From: Gracilibacillus dipsosauri
Lineage (GTDB): Bacteria > Bacillota > Bacilli > Bacillales > Amphibacillaceae
Assembly: GCF_003176895.1 (NCBI RefSeq)
Contig: NZ_QGTD01000007.1
Location: 1-41,626, forward strand
Length of the DNA: 41,626 bases
Direction of reading: 5' to 3'
The stretch's first letter is position 1. Every line of letters begins with the position of its first letter. Shown here piece by piece: positions 1-6,365 of this stretch. The position numbers were made by a program, and so were the translations under genes. The notes below the pieces were generated by a model. It was not told where the DNA came from, made no database searches, and saw only the letters and a program-made list of their open reading frames with translations.

Positions 1-74
1 AGCCATGCATGGAAACCATACATGGCACAAAATATTTTGTTTATTTACCTGTCTACTTGACAGGGGGCAGTTCA
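1..74 (-). mobile_element. possible terminal end of an IS3-family-like element (truncated by window edge)
   Basis: Read on the minus strand, position 74 begins TGAACTGCCCCCTGTCAAG, which has the look of an IS3-family terminal inverted repeat (TG then ACTG, a C-run and a GAC motif). It contains the hairpin CCTGTC/GACAGG at 49-65, and a second inverted repeat GCCATG/CATGGC lies at 2-26. It ends two bases past the stop codon of the next gene. No transposase or second end is visible, so this is inference from motif shape only; plain terminator-like hairpins are the alternative. Confidence 0.28.
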
Positions 75-76
75 AA

Positions 77-679
77 TTAATACAAGAGACTGTATTTTAG
101 ATGAGTCACATTATCAGCAGCAATCGTTTCTATATTTTTAAGCTTTACTTTGCTATTTTGCTCAAATAAGCGAATTCCTCCACCAAGCAGAACTGGCGAT
201 ACATGTAGTAGCATTTCATCCAATAGACCTTCTTGAATACATTGCTGTGCAATATGTGCGGTCCCGATACTAATATTTTTATCCTGCGCTGCTTTCTTCG
301 CTTGCTCAACTGCACTTTTTATCCCATCTGTAACGAAGGTGAACGTTGTATTCTCTTCTATATAACTATCTGGTTTTTGATGTGTTACAACAAAGATAGG
401 AATACCTTGAATTGGATGACTTCCACCCCATCCTTTTACAATATCGAAGGTTCTCCTCCCAACTATCATCGCGCCTGTATTAGCTACCGTATTGTCAAAA
501 ACTTTTTTATTTGTACTAGAAAGCTTGAAGAAATCGTTATAACTGCTTGATTCATTACCATCAAATAACCAATTTTGAATAAACTCTCCACCATCACCTA
601 ATGGCTGGATCTGACTATCATTTTGACCACTAATATAACCATCCAGAGACATCGAGATATCTAAAACAACTTTGCCCAT
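77..679 (-). CDS. RibD C-terminal/dihydrofolate-reductase-like protein
   Basis: Two hundred residues of the RibD_C (DHFR-like) family, the group of B. subtilis YyaP and YwjB. Family features visible are the N-terminal VVLDISMSLDGYISG strand and loop, the MIVGRRTFDIVKGW motif near residue 75, and the C-terminal LLDEMLLHVSPVLLGGG block followed by a RLFEQ stretch. These proteins are presumed NADPH-dependent cytosolic reductases; substrate unknown. The start was placed at MGKVV because GGTGGAGG lies six to seven bases upstream; an in-frame ATG seven codons earlier has no good ribosome-binding site. It is a single gene, not riboflavin-operon linked. The possible IS end begins just after its stop, and the C-terminus looks complete. 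Confidence 0.85.
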   Translation of the reverse strand: MGKVVLDISMSLDGYISGQNDSQIQPLGDGGEFIQNWLFDGNESSSYNDFFKLSSTNKKVFDNTVANTGAMIVGRRTFDIVKGWGGSHPIQGIPIFVVTHQKPDSYIEENTTFTFVTDGIKSAVEQAKKAAQDKNISIGTAHIAQQCIQEGLLDEMLLHVSPVLLGGGIRLFEQNSKVKLKNIETIAADNVTHLKYSLLY

Positions 680-780
680 TATCCTCCACCTTTCAAACAA
701 AACTTTATCTTTAGCTTAACATATATTCCGAGGAGAAATTTCTTGTATCTTGCTAATAGTGACAGAGTTAGCTAAACAAT

Positions 781-811
781 AAAAAAGCAAGAGGTGTACT
801 CCTGCTTTTTA
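781..811 (-). terminator. rho-independent terminator of the Yip1-like gene
   Basis: AAAAAGCA/TGCTTTTT arms with GAG/CTC inside form a hairpin that overlaps the stop codon of the minus-strand gene at 809. The A and T flanks on both sides would let it work in either direction. Confidence 0.7.
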
Positions 812-1513
812 AAATGCTGAAAAATCAATTCCATTCAATAAATGTGTAGCAACAATTAAGACTAATAGGTAGCCCGCAATTGTCCAGTACAAATCAAATT
901 TCGGTTTTCTCATATGTACAAGGTAAAGATAAATATGAATTACCCCATAGAGCATTAAGGCAAAAACATATGTAACGACAAACAAATCTACCATTAAAAA
1001 TCCGAAAAATAAAATCACTAAACAAAAAACTAATGTAAAAGGAATATTCACAATCGCATATTTCGTTAACAATTCTTTATGATCCATTTTACGATCTCCG
1101 AAATACATTAAAAGTAAGTAAAGAGAAAAATAGCCGATTGCAAAGGTAATCATCCAAGATAAGATGCTCGTTATGATAAACATTACGCCCACATCTGCAA
1201 ATAAGCTGAGCATTCCCTCAAATCCAAATTTATAGAAAAGAAAATAACAAATACCTATCAATAATGATAATGATAATAAAATTAGTGCACTCGTTTCCAT
1301 ACGGATTGTTCGAGTAGAGCTCACGATAGCATGTGGTCTTAAAATCGCATCCTTCAGAATACCCTTTGTCTCTTTTACACTTTCTCCAAAATCAAAATTT
1401 ATGGAGGAATTGTTCTCTTTTTTCTCCTCATTTGAAACAAATCGTTCCTTTTCTGTTTCCTGTTCCTCTGCTACTTCCGTTTGTTGTAAATCTTCGGTGT
1501 TATGCTTCTCCAT
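809..1513 (-). CDS. Yip1-like multi-pass membrane protein
   Basis: A 234-residue integral membrane protein. Residues 1-45 are hydrophilic and strongly acidic (repeated Glu, Gln, Lys). About five hydrophobic segments follow between residues 70 and 232. The sequence KGILKDAILRPHAIV before the first membrane span resembles the start of the bacterial Yip1 domain (PF04893). No catalytic motif is seen and the function is unknown; bacterial Yip1 proteins are poorly characterised. The ATG follows AGAGGTGATGGA. A candidate extended -10 lies at 1537-1545. It is monocistronic, ending in a terminator that overlaps the stop codon. Confidence 0.75.
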   Translation of the reverse strand: MEKHNTEDLQQTEVAEEQETEKERFVSNEEKKENNSSINFDFGESVKETKGILKDAILRPHAIVSSTRTIRMETSALILLSLSLLIGICYFLFYKFGFEGMLSLFADVGVMFIITSILSWMITFAIGYFSLYLLLMYFGDRKMDHKELLTKYAIVNIPFTLVFCLVILFFGFLMVDLFVVTYVFALMLYGVIHIYLYLVHMRKPKFDLYWTIAGYLLVLIVATHLLNGIDFSAF

Positions 1514-1536
1514 TCCATCACCTCTTAAAATAATAT

Positions 1537-1545
1537 ATTATATCA
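1537..1545 (-). promoter_or_regulatory. extended -10 promoter of the Yip1-like gene
   Basis: On the minus strand TGATATAAT is a consensus extended -10, 24 bases before the ATG. No good -35 is present, as is common for TGn promoters. Confidence 0.45.
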
Positions 1546-1663
1546 CTCTTATAACCTACCATTAAATTGTCATTCATTCAATATTTTTCCCATCGTTTAG
1601 TAGCAGAGAGAATGATTAACGAAAGAATGGCAAATTTTACAGGTGTAATTCCTAGTGAAACAC

Positions 1664-1693
1664 TTGACTATAACTTGTTTCTAGTTGTAAACT
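1664..1693 (+). promoter_or_regulatory. sigma-A promoter of the SAM riboswitch transcript
   Basis: TTGACT at 1664-1669 and TAAACT at 1688-1693 are 18 bases apart. The predicted start near 1700 lies just before the riboswitch P1 helix. Confidence 0.5.
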
Positions 1694-1717
1694 AAAGAGC
1701 ATTAACTTTCCTATATG

Positions 1718-1821
1718 TTCTTATCTAGAGAGGGGGAGGGACTGGCCCTATGAATCCTCGGCAACAACTCTTAAGAGTAATGTGCCAATTCCAGTAGCAA
1801 ATAGCTAACAGATAAGAAGAG
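1718..1821 (+). promoter_or_regulatory. SAM-I (S-box) riboswitch aptamer
   Basis: The hallmark S-box core is visible: GAGGGACTGGCCC at 1735-1747, ATGAATCCTCGGCAAC after it, a short P3 hairpin (ACTCTTAAGAGT), then GTGCCAATTCC. P1 is TTCTTATCT (1718-1726) with AGATAAGAA (1810-1818). The 3' side AAGAAGAG (1814-1821) is complementary to CTCTTCTT (1841-1848) in the terminator stem, so antiterminator, P1 and terminator are mutually exclusive. This is the standard SAM-off design: high S-adenosylmethionine stabilises P1 and terminates transcription before the downstream dehydrogenase and transporter genes. Confidence 0.93.
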
Positions 1822-1838
1822 ACATTCATCTTACTTCA

Positions 1839-1868
1839 CCCTCTTCTTGCTTTTGAAGAGGGTTTTTT
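1839..1868 (+). terminator. SAM-riboswitch expression-platform terminator
   Basis: CCCTCTTC (1839-1846) pairs with GAAGAGGG (1855-1862), followed by six T residues. It is 22 bases upstream of the dehydrogenase start, and its 5' arm overlaps the antiterminator pairing. Confidence 0.9.
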
Positions 1869-1890
1869 ATTATAGAAAAGAGGTTATTCT

Positions 1891-2655
1891 ATGCTCAAAG
1901 TTGATTTATCTGGAAAGGTCGCCATCGTTACAGGTGGAGCAAACGGTATTGGAAAGTCTATTGTTCAGGCTCTTTTATCATCTAACGCAAAGGTTGCCGC
2001 TATTGATATTCAAGAAACCAAGCAGACAGATGATGAAAATTTATTCTATTTCCAGGCAGATGTCTCTAACAAAAATGATGTCCATAATATGATAAAACAG
2101 GTTATTCATCATTTTGGAAAAATAGATATCCTAGTGAACAATGCTGGCATTTCGACAATGGATTACTTTACGGAGATAAAAGAAGAAGATTGGGATAAAA
2201 CAATGGATATAAATGCTAAAGGTGTGCAATTATGTAGCCAAGTCGTTGCGAATAAACTGAAGGATCAAGGCTTTGGAGGTAAAATTATCAATATTGCTTC
2301 ACAGGCTGGAAAAAACGGCTATCGCCTAATGGGGAGCTATGTTGCCTCTAAGCATGCAGTCATTGGGCTTACTAAAGTGATGGCTCTCGAGCTTGCGCAA
2401 GACCAAATTAATGTGAATGCCGTCTGTCCTGGTATTATTGAAACGGACATGAAACGTAAAGAACGAGTGATTGGTGGTAATTTGAGGGGTTTGAATGAAG
2501 AAGCAATTAGAGAAGAGGACTTTTCACAGGTGCCACTTGGAAGAACAGGAACTCCTGAAGATGTCGCATATGTGGTGGTCTTTTTAGCCTCAAAATATTC
2601 GAATTACATGACAGGACAAGCAATTAACATAACTGGTGGCATGACCATGCATTAA
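1891..2655 (+). CDS. short-chain dehydrogenase/reductase (SDR), SAM-riboswitch controlled
   Basis: A 254-residue classical SDR. The nucleotide-binding TGGANGIG is at 14-21 and NNAG at 83-86, with the catalytic Ser137, Tyr150 and Lys154 (YVASK). Asp39 after beta-2 favours NAD(H). The PGIIETDM loop and the C-terminal GRTGTPEDVAYVVVFLAS and TGQAINITGG are typical of the FabG, acetoin-reductase and sorbitol-6-phosphate dehydrogenase part of the family, so the substrate cannot be read from sequence. It is the first gene after an S-box riboswitch and lies 25 bases before a MetT-like transporter. That implies a role in sulfur or methyl-group metabolism, but this is inference from context; no methionine-pathway SDR of this kind is known to me. 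Confidence 0.85.
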   Translation: MLKVDLSGKVAIVTGGANGIGKSIVQALLSSNAKVAAIDIQETKQTDDENLFYFQADVSNKNDVHNMIKQVIHHFGKIDILVNNAGISTMDYFTEIKEEDWDKTMDINAKGVQLCSQVVANKLKDQGFGGKIINIASQAGKNGYRLMGSYVASKHAVIGLTKVMALELAQDQINVNAVCPGIIETDMKRKERVIGGNLRGLNEEAIREEDFSQVPLGRTGTPEDVAYVVVFLASKYSNYMTGQAINITGGMTMH

Positions 2656-2680
2656 CCTATATAAACAGGAGGAATACAAC

Positions 2681-3976
2681 ATGACTCAACAGACTAAAGG
2701 GAAGGCCTCGGCATTATTCCCCTTACTCATATTTATATTGTTATTTATCGGCACAGGAGTGTTGACAAAGGATTTTTCTAATATGCCACTGAATGTGGCG
2801 GTCATTATTGCGGCAGCTGTTGCCATTTTCATGAATCGCAAAGTAAAACTAGCTAAAAAAATTGAAATCTTCACAAAGGGGGCTGGGCATGAAAATATTA
2901 TGCTAATGTGCATCATTTTTGTGCTTGCAGGTGCCTTTTCGGAAGTAGCAAAAGGTATGGGCGCAGTTGATGCGACCGTGAACCTTGGGCTTTCCCTCCT
3001 ACCTGCAAACCTTTTAATGGTAGGATTATTTTTAATTGGTTGTTTTATCTCCATTACAATGGGGACATCGATGGGAACTGTCGTCGCACTTACTCCTATT
3101 GGAATTGGTATTGCTGATCAAACGGATATTCCTATGGCATTAGCAATGGCTACTGTGATTGGTGGGGCTATGTTTGGTGATAATCTATCGATGATTTCGG
3201 ATACTACGATCGCTTCCGCACGAACCCAAAACACTTCGATGAGCGATAAGTTTAAAACAAACTTTTTTATCGTTCTTCCCGGCGCATTGATTACTGCACT
3301 TATATTATGGTTCATTACTTCAGGAAGTCATATCAATCAATTGGAGGACTATTCTTATAATCTTGTGAAAGTTATACCTTATCTTGCTGTATTAATCGTA
3401 GCCATCTTAGGAGTGAATGTGGTAATTGTGTTAATCGGTGGGATTATCCTTGCTGGTGCGATTGGTATCATAGATGGTTCCTACACTGGTACAACTCTGC
3501 TCCAGGCTGCATCACAAGGCGTATTGAATATGGAGGATATTGCAATTGTAGCATTGTTTATCGGAGGAATAATCGGAATTATTCAATACAATGGAGGGAT
3601 AGATTATTTACTTCATGTAGTTTCTAACAAGATCAAATCGAAAAAAGGGGCTGAATTTGGTATCGCTGGGCTTGTTAGTGTAGCAGATATTAGTACTGCC
3701 AATAACACGATTTCCATTATAATGACGGGGCCGTTAGCAAAAGATATTGCAAGCAAGTATAATGTTGACCCAAGAAAATCGGCAAGTATTCTTGATATCT
3801 TCGCCGCTTGTTGGCAAGGGATCGTACCATATGGTGGCCAAATGCTGGCAGTGGCAGGACTTGCTTCGATATCACCTATAAGTATTATGCCTTATTCCTT
3901 TTATCCAGTATTGCTTGGAATTTGTGGAATTACTGCCATTTTGTTTGGATTCCCTCGTAGAAAAGTTAAACAGTAA
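2681..3976 (+). CDS. NhaC-superfamily transporter, probable methionine transporter (MetT-like)
   Basis: A 431-residue membrane protein of the NhaC Na+/H+ antiporter superfamily with about eleven hydrophobic segments. Family blocks visible are the TMGTSMGTVVALTPIG region (about residues 127-142), GAMFGDNLSMISDTTIASART (about 163-183) and the late ADISTANNTISIIM segment. Some S-box-controlled NhaC-like proteins were assigned as methionine transporters (MetT) by comparative genomics. The SAM-I riboswitch upstream and the co-directional SDR 25 bases away support that over plain Na+/H+ exchange. The start follows ACAGGAGGAATACAAC. The transcript ends at a strong terminator six bases after the stop. 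No transport substrate can be proved from sequence. Confidence 0.8.
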   Translation: MTQQTKGKASALFPLLIFILLFIGTGVLTKDFSNMPLNVAVIIAAAVAIFMNRKVKLAKKIEIFTKGAGHENIMLMCIIFVLAGAFSEVAKGMGAVDATVNLGLSLLPANLLMVGLFLIGCFISITMGTSMGTVVALTPIGIGIADQTDIPMALAMATVIGGAMFGDNLSMISDTTIASARTQNTSMSDKFKTNFFIVLPGALITALILWFITSGSHINQLEDYSYNLVKVIPYLAVLIVAILGVNVVIVLIGGIILAGAIGIIDGSYTGTTLLQAASQGVLNMEDIAIVALFIGGIIGIIQYNGGIDYLLHVVSNKIKSKKGAEFGIAGLVSVADISTANNTISIIMTGPLAKDIASKYNVDPRKSASILDIFAACWQGIVPYGGQMLAVAGLASISPISIMPYSFYPVLLGICGITAILFGFPRRKVKQ

Positions 3977-3981
3977 ATTTA

Positions 3982-4016
3982 GCCGCATGAAGTCTTTACT
4001 CATGCGGCATTTATTT
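3982..4016 (+). terminator. terminator of the SDR-MetT unit
   Basis: GCCGCATGA (3982-3990) pairs perfectly with TCATGCGGC (4000-4008) and is followed by a T-rich stretch. It sits between convergent genes. Confidence 0.85.
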
Positions 4017-4019
4017 TTG

Positions 4020-5654
4020 CTAAGTTCTTTTCTCACTCATTTTTTGCTTAGCCCAGTCATAGTTTCCTTCCCATACATGTACACGCCCATCTTCGATCCA
4101 GAAAATCCTATCAAATAATTTATTTAGAAAGTAACGATCATGGGATATTGCAAGAATGGTGCCTTCGTATTGTTCAAGCGTTTCCTCTAATACTTCCAAT
4201 GAATCTATATCTAAATGGTTCGTAGGCTCATCTAAGATCAATAAATTGGTATCCTGATACATAAGCTGGGCCAATCTCAACCTCATTTTTTCTCCACCAC
4301 TTAGCTGGGAAACCTTTTTAAATACACTGTAGCCGTAGAATAGAAATTTTGCTAATATCTGTCTTGCCTCCGCTTCTGTTACTTTCACTTCGTCACGAAA
4401 GACATCGATTGCCGTTCTGTCTACCATTTTAGAAAAAGTATGCTGTGACAGGTAGCCAATCTTCACATTACTCCCGATCCTTACCTCTCCTTTGTCTGCT
4501 TTAAGATGTCCTAAGATTAACTTTAATAACGTAGTTTTTCCTGTTCCATTATTTCCGACGATTGCGGTTCTTTGTTGATACTGAACATGGAGATTGACAT
4601 CTTGAAAAAGCTGGTTATCAAAAAATGCTTTCGAAACTGCCTTCAGCTGTATCACATCCTTACCACTTCTACTTCCTGCATCGATTTTCAAGTTCATTTT
4701 CTTCCGATTTAACACAGGGCGATCCAATTTTTCCATTCTTTCTAATGCTTTTTCCATATTTCTAGCTCTTTTATGGAGACCTTCATTTGGAGGTTTTGCC
4801 CTATTCGCCCATTCTCTTAGTCTTTTTATCGTTTCTTTCATTTTCTTCCTTTTCTTTTGCTGTTCTTCATATGCATGAAATTCACGAAGTAAACGAGCTT
4901 CTTTTTCCGTTACATAATCAGAATAATTGGTGTCAAAGCTCTCTAGGTCGCCATTCTCGACATGGACAATTCTATTCACCGTTTCATCTAAAAAATACCG
5001 ATCATGGGATACAATCACCACGGTTCCAGTGAAATTCTTTATATAATTTCCAAGCCATTCTATCGCTGAAACATCTAAATGATTAGTAGGTTCATCCAAT
5101 AACAATAAATCTGATTCTTTTAATAATATATAGGCCAACCCAGCCTTCGTTTTCTCGCCACCACTAAGTGCCCCTACCGTCTGATCTAATATTCCCTCAA
5201 TATTTAACCCTTTTGCCACTTTATCGATTTCACTATCGATGGCGTACCCTCCTTTGGATAAATATTGGTCTTGAAATACTCCATATTGCTCGACAAGCTT
5301 CTGTAAATCTTTCTCATCCATTTCTTGACTCATACTTTTTTCTAAGTTCCCTATCTTCTTTTCTAATTCAATCAATTCAGAAAAAGCTGTCCGTAAAGCT
5401 TCCCTTACAGCTATATCTGGTTGAAACATAGAAAATTGAGCAAGGTAGCCAATTCGTGATCCTTTTTTCCAATGGATTTGTCCTTGGTTTGGTAGTTCCT
5501 CGCCTGCCAGTAATTTTAGAAGGGTTGATTTTCCACTACCGTTCGGCCCAACCAGCCCTACTCTTTCCTTTTCATTTAATTCCAATGATATATTTTCAAA
5601 AATCATATGACCGCCATACATCTTCGTCACTTGATTGATACTACATGCAATCAC
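4020..5654 (-). CDS. ABC-F family ATPase, possible antibiotic-resistance ribosome-protection factor
   Basis: A 544-residue soluble protein with two ABC ATPase domains and no membrane spans, the ABC-F layout. Domain 1 has GPNGSGKST, LSGGEKTKAG and LLLLDEPTNHLD; domain 2 has GNNGTGKTT, LSGGEKMRLR and LLILDEPTNHLD. The domains are joined by a Lys/Arg-rich helical linker of about 80 residues containing REWANRAKPP and MEKALERMEK, the region that enters the ribosomal E-site in this family. ABC-F proteins either tune translation or displace ribosome-targeting antibiotics. The start is GTG at 5654 because AGGAGG lies nine bases upstream; a longer in-frame ORF to 5726 runs through the leader hairpin and is not expected to be translated. 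The attenuator-like leader argues for the inducible-resistance subgroup. I cannot assign it to a named resistance class. Confidence 0.85.
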   Translation of the reverse strand: MIACSINQVTKMYGGHMIFENISLELNEKERVGLVGPNGSGKSTLLKLLAGEELPNQGQIHWKKGSRIGYLAQFSMFQPDIAVREALRTAFSELIELEKKIGNLEKSMSQEMDEKDLQKLVEQYGVFQDQYLSKGGYAIDSEIDKVAKGLNIEGILDQTVGALSGGEKTKAGLAYILLKESDLLLLDEPTNHLDVSAIEWLGNYIKNFTGTVVIVSHDRYFLDETVNRIVHVENGDLESFDTNYSDYVTEKEARLLREFHAYEEQQKKRKKMKETIKRLREWANRAKPPNEGLHKRARNMEKALERMEKLDRPVLNRKKMNLKIDAGSRSGKDVIQLKAVSKAFFDNQLFQDVNLHVQYQQRTAIVGNNGTGKTTLLKLILGHLKADKGEVRIGSNVKIGYLSQHTFSKMVDRTAIDVFRDEVKVTEAEARQILAKFLFYGYSVFKKVSQLSGGEKMRLRLAQLMYQDTNLLILDEPTNHLDIDSLEVLEETLEQYEGTILAISHDRYFLNKLFDRIFWIEDGRVHVWEGNYDWAKQKMSEKRT

Positions 5655-5686
5655 GATGTCTATCCTCCTGTTCCTATTTTCCCAAC

Positions 5687-5718
5687 AAAAAAAGCCATAG
5701 GACATCCCATGGCTTTTT
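5687..5718 (-). terminator. attenuator hairpin in the ABC-F leader
   Basis: On the minus strand AAAAAGCCAT pairs with ATGGCTTTTT, extended inward by GGGA/TCCT-type pairs, and a run of seven T residues follows. It lies 33 bases upstream of the GTG start and downstream of the presumed promoter, so it must be bypassed for expression. This is the arrangement of antibiotic-responsive ABC-F leaders. Confidence 0.75.
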
Positions 5719-5737
5719 AAAAGCATTGACGACGCAT
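5717..5737 (-). CDS. possible six-residue leader peptide (MRRQCF) before the attenuator
   Basis: ATGCGTCGTCAATGCTTTTAA encodes Met-Arg-Arg-Gln-Cys-Phe-stop, and the stop codon abuts the first arm of the attenuator. A ribosome stalled here would occlude the hairpin or change the upstream pairing of GATGACGC (5781-5774) with GCGTCGTC (5735-5728), which overlaps the leader codons. No clear Shine-Dalgarno site precedes it, so translation is uncertain. Confidence 0.35.
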   Translation of the reverse strand: MRRQCF

Positions 5738-5783
5738 TAATTTAAAAGAGAGCACGAAAAAGACCACTCCCTAGCGTCATCTA

Positions 5784-5812
5784 TATATAATGTGGGTAAG
5801 AGATGTTTTCAC
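5784..5812 (-). promoter_or_regulatory. candidate promoter of the ABC-F transcript
   Basis: On the minus strand GTGAAA (5812-5807) and TATATA (5789-5784) are 17 bases apart. The -35 is weak. The predicted start near 5777 lies about 125 bases before the GTG, giving a long leader. Confidence 0.4.
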
Positions 5813-5826
5813 TGTTTTTGTTACTA

Positions 5827-5870
5827 TTTAGTTGTTAAAAAAGGACATACGTATCCCGTTAACAACTAAA
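5827..5870. repeat. 12-bp perfect inverted repeat
   Basis: TTTAGTTGTTAA (5827-5838) and TTAACAACTAAA (5859-5870) are perfect inverted arms around 20 bases that hold the palindrome ATACGTAT. It lies just upstream of the ABC-F promoter. It may be an operator or a stem-loop; no T-run follows on either strand. Confidence 0.6.
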
Positions 5871-5878
5871 ACAGCAAA

Positions 5879-5927
5879 TTTTGCACGGCAAAAATATAGG
5901 AATTCAGTCCAAAATCCGTGCACAAAA
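5879..5927. repeat. second imperfect inverted repeat
   Basis: TTTTGCACGG (5879-5888) faces CCGTG-CA-CAAAA (5916-5927), with two extra bases in the right arm. No gene is seen between here and 6046; the rest of 5928-6046 shows nothing I can name. Confidence 0.45.
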
Positions 5928-6045
5928 ACAGTATCATTCAACACCTCTATCCACCTCCGCTTCGACTTAAGTTGCTACTATTTTAATATGAATAGCTTAT
6001 TATTTCAAGCCTTTCTTATTTTGGTTATGAAAAGGTTGGCCAGAT

Positions 6046-6080
6046 GAAAAAGGAGTCTATCCATCCCCTGAATAGACTCC
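6046..6080 (-). terminator. terminator of the 52-residue gene
   Basis: Arms GGAGTCTAT (6052-6060) and ATAGACTCC (6072-6080) are perfect, and on the minus strand the stem is followed by TTTTTC. It is six bases after the stop codon of the small gene. Confidence 0.85.
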
Positions 6081-6085
6081 TAATT

Positions 6086-6244
6086 TTATCTTTGATGGAT
6101 AATTTGCTTGAGTTCCGCTTGTTCTTTTCGCAGCTCTTTTACTTCCTGCTCCAATAAACCAATCTTATCCGTTAGTGGTTGAAGAGCTTCCTCAAGCATT
6201 GATTTCAAACGTAATGCTTTATCATTATTCGGTGATTCCGTCAT
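6086..6244 (-). CDS. 52-residue coiled-coil peptide, unknown function
   Basis: A small gene reading MTESPNNDKALRLKSMLEEA at the N-terminus. Residues 13-50 have regular hydrophobic spacing (Leu, Met, Ile, Leu at a/d-like positions) in a Glu/Lys-rich helix, ending LKQIIHQR, so a short coiled coil is likely. It is preceded by a strong GAGGAGG eight bases before the ATG and closed by a dedicated terminator. These two signals are why I call it real despite its size. I do not recognise the family; the shape is like SlyX- or YabA-type helical adaptors, but no homology is claimed. Confidence 0.7.
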   Translation of the reverse strand: MTESPNNDKALRLKSMLEEALQPLTDKIGLLEQEVKELRKEQAELKQIIHQR

Positions 6245-6365
6245 AGTTGAATCCTCCTCAAGTGTAGACTTTGTGCGTTTCCTTTATCTTTATTTTACCA
6301 TACAATAAAGGTACTCCCCCACACTTGAAATAAATTCAATTATTTTTCACAATTGGATTTATTCA

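Noticed and set aside
2686-3054. 122-codon minus-strand ORF opposite the MetT-like gene
   Set aside because: Antisense of a transmembrane coding region, which often yields open complementary frames; no start signals.
5654-5726. 24-codon N-terminal extension of the ABC-F protein
   Set aside because: It would translate through the attenuator hairpin without a ribosome-binding site, whereas the GTG at 5654 has AGGAGG at proper distance.
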